From Pseudomonadota bacterium (GTDB lineage Bacteria; Pseudomonadota; Gammaproteobacteria; Xanthomonadales; Xanthomonadaceae): a stretch of 64,000 nucleotides of DNA. The notes beneath the pieces were generated by a model that was not told the origin of the DNA, did not search any database, and saw only the letters and a list, made by a program, of their open reading frames with translations. A program made the translations under genes and the position numbers. Of this stretch, positions 63,548-64,000 are shown piece after piece. The DNA is taken from assembly GCA_023390905.1 (NCBI GenBank), contig JAEWBY010000055.1, forward strand, positions 68,998 through 132,997, written 5' to 3'. Each line of letters begins with the position of its first letter. Position 1 is the stretch's first letter.

Positions 63548-64000
63548 TCAAGCACAGAGTTCAGAAGTAGAACCTCTGGCGGATCGTTGGCGTACCTCGG
63601 CGGGTGTCTGGTCACCCAGCGAGTCGTGTGGTCGCAGTTCGTTGTATTCAATCATCCACCAATGTGCGGCCTCGCGGACATCGTCGAGGCGGGCGAACAG
63701 GTGCGGGTCCAGCACTTCCTCGCGGAAGGTACGGTTGAAGCGTTCAATGTAGGCGTTCTGGTTGGGCTTGCCGGGCTGGATGTACCGGATCGCCACGGCA
63801 TTGGCCTTGGCCCATGCGGTGAAAGCCTCGCCCAGGAACTCCGGGCCGTTGTCCGAACGCAGCACCTGCGGCAAGCCGTGGTCGCACTTGAGTTGCTCGA
63901 AGATGCGCACCAGCCGGCCGGAGTTGATCGACGTGTCGACCTCGATGTGCAGCGCCTCCCGGTTGAAGTCATCGACCACGTTGAAGGTCCGGAAGCGCCG
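63548..64000 (-). mobile_element. IS3-family insertion sequence, transposase (OrfB) C-terminal part, cut by window edge
   Basis: On the minus strand the frame runs in from beyond 64000 and ends with TGA at 63548. The integrase-core motifs are intact in what is visible: first Asp in NVVDDFNREAL, second in LRSDNGPEF, and Glu 36 positions later in NAYIERFNRTFREEV (the D-35-E spacing of IS3-family DDE transposases), then WWMIEYNELRPHDSLG. OrfA, the frameshift region and the left end are outside. The right end probably lies near 63530-63545, just past the stop (GTAAGCTCCCCCGTCAAGC), but no repeat partner is available to prove it. Confidence 0.88.

Overview
High-GC gammaproteobacterial chromosome, most likely Lysobacterales (Xanthomonadaceae: Lysobacter/Luteimonas/Xanthomonas relatives). 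This is inferred from the family mix (TonB receptors with SapC, cupin-like and halogenase partners, DUF3247, CPXCG and KGG proteins, DUF1993) and from a XylR operator type like the one known in Xanthomonas. Nothing in the window gives a species. No rRNA, tRNA or CRISPR array was seen.

Layout. (1) 1-19.3 kb: mixed housekeeping genes in short units on both strands: an oxidoreductase cut by the left edge, an ABC exporter, a PQQ-type sugar dehydrogenase, 6-phosphogluconate dehydrogenase, apt, wrbA, an EF-hand protein, an antiporter and several DUF families. (2) 19.4-31.0 kb: polysaccharide locus A, with a TonB receptor, SapC, a JmjC/cupin-like protein and a flavin-dependent (tryptophan-type) halogenase on one strand, then a LacI regulator, a GH30 enzyme, a CE4-like deacetylase and a GH2-like TIM-barrel enzyme. 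Two 14-bp palindromes (TGACA-GCGY-TGTCA) flank the regulator. (3) 31.1-33.4 kb: an NlpD-like lipoprotein and nadV. (4) 33.6-59.6 kb: a near-complete glucuronoxylan regulon: aldose epimerase, cytoplasmic GH43, GPH-type transporter, two GH10 xylanases, SMP-30 lactonase, secreted GH43, ManD, SGNH esterase, GH67 alpha-glucuronidase, xylA, xylB, a second halogenase/cupin/SapC/TonB-receptor module, and xylR. XylR-type palindromes (TGGTA-GCGC-TACCA and variants) lie in front of each transcription unit. (5) 59.6-64 kb: two DUF1801 proteins, a GFA protein, then a gene-poor accessory stretch with small genes, a 24-bp tandem repeat and an IS3-family transposase running off the right edge.

How region 4 works together (inference from families): outer-membrane TonB receptor 2 takes up xylo-oligosaccharides released by surface and periplasmic GH10 enzymes. 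GH67, the SGNH esterase and secreted GH43 remove glucuronate, acetyl and arabinose/xylose groups. The GPH symporter imports short oligomers, cytoplasmic GH43 yields pentoses, and epimerase, XylA and XylB feed the pentose phosphate pathway. ManD handles mannonate derived from glucuronate.

The most intriguing point is that the module TonB receptor - SapC - Fe/2OG-type cupin - halogenase occurs twice in the same order, once per polysaccharide locus, with catalytic motifs intact in both copies. The biochemical role of the three partner proteins beside glycan receptors is not established to my knowledge. Two genes (a KGG-repeat protein and the second GH10) carry apparent single-base frameshifts; these could be real mutations or residual assembly errors.
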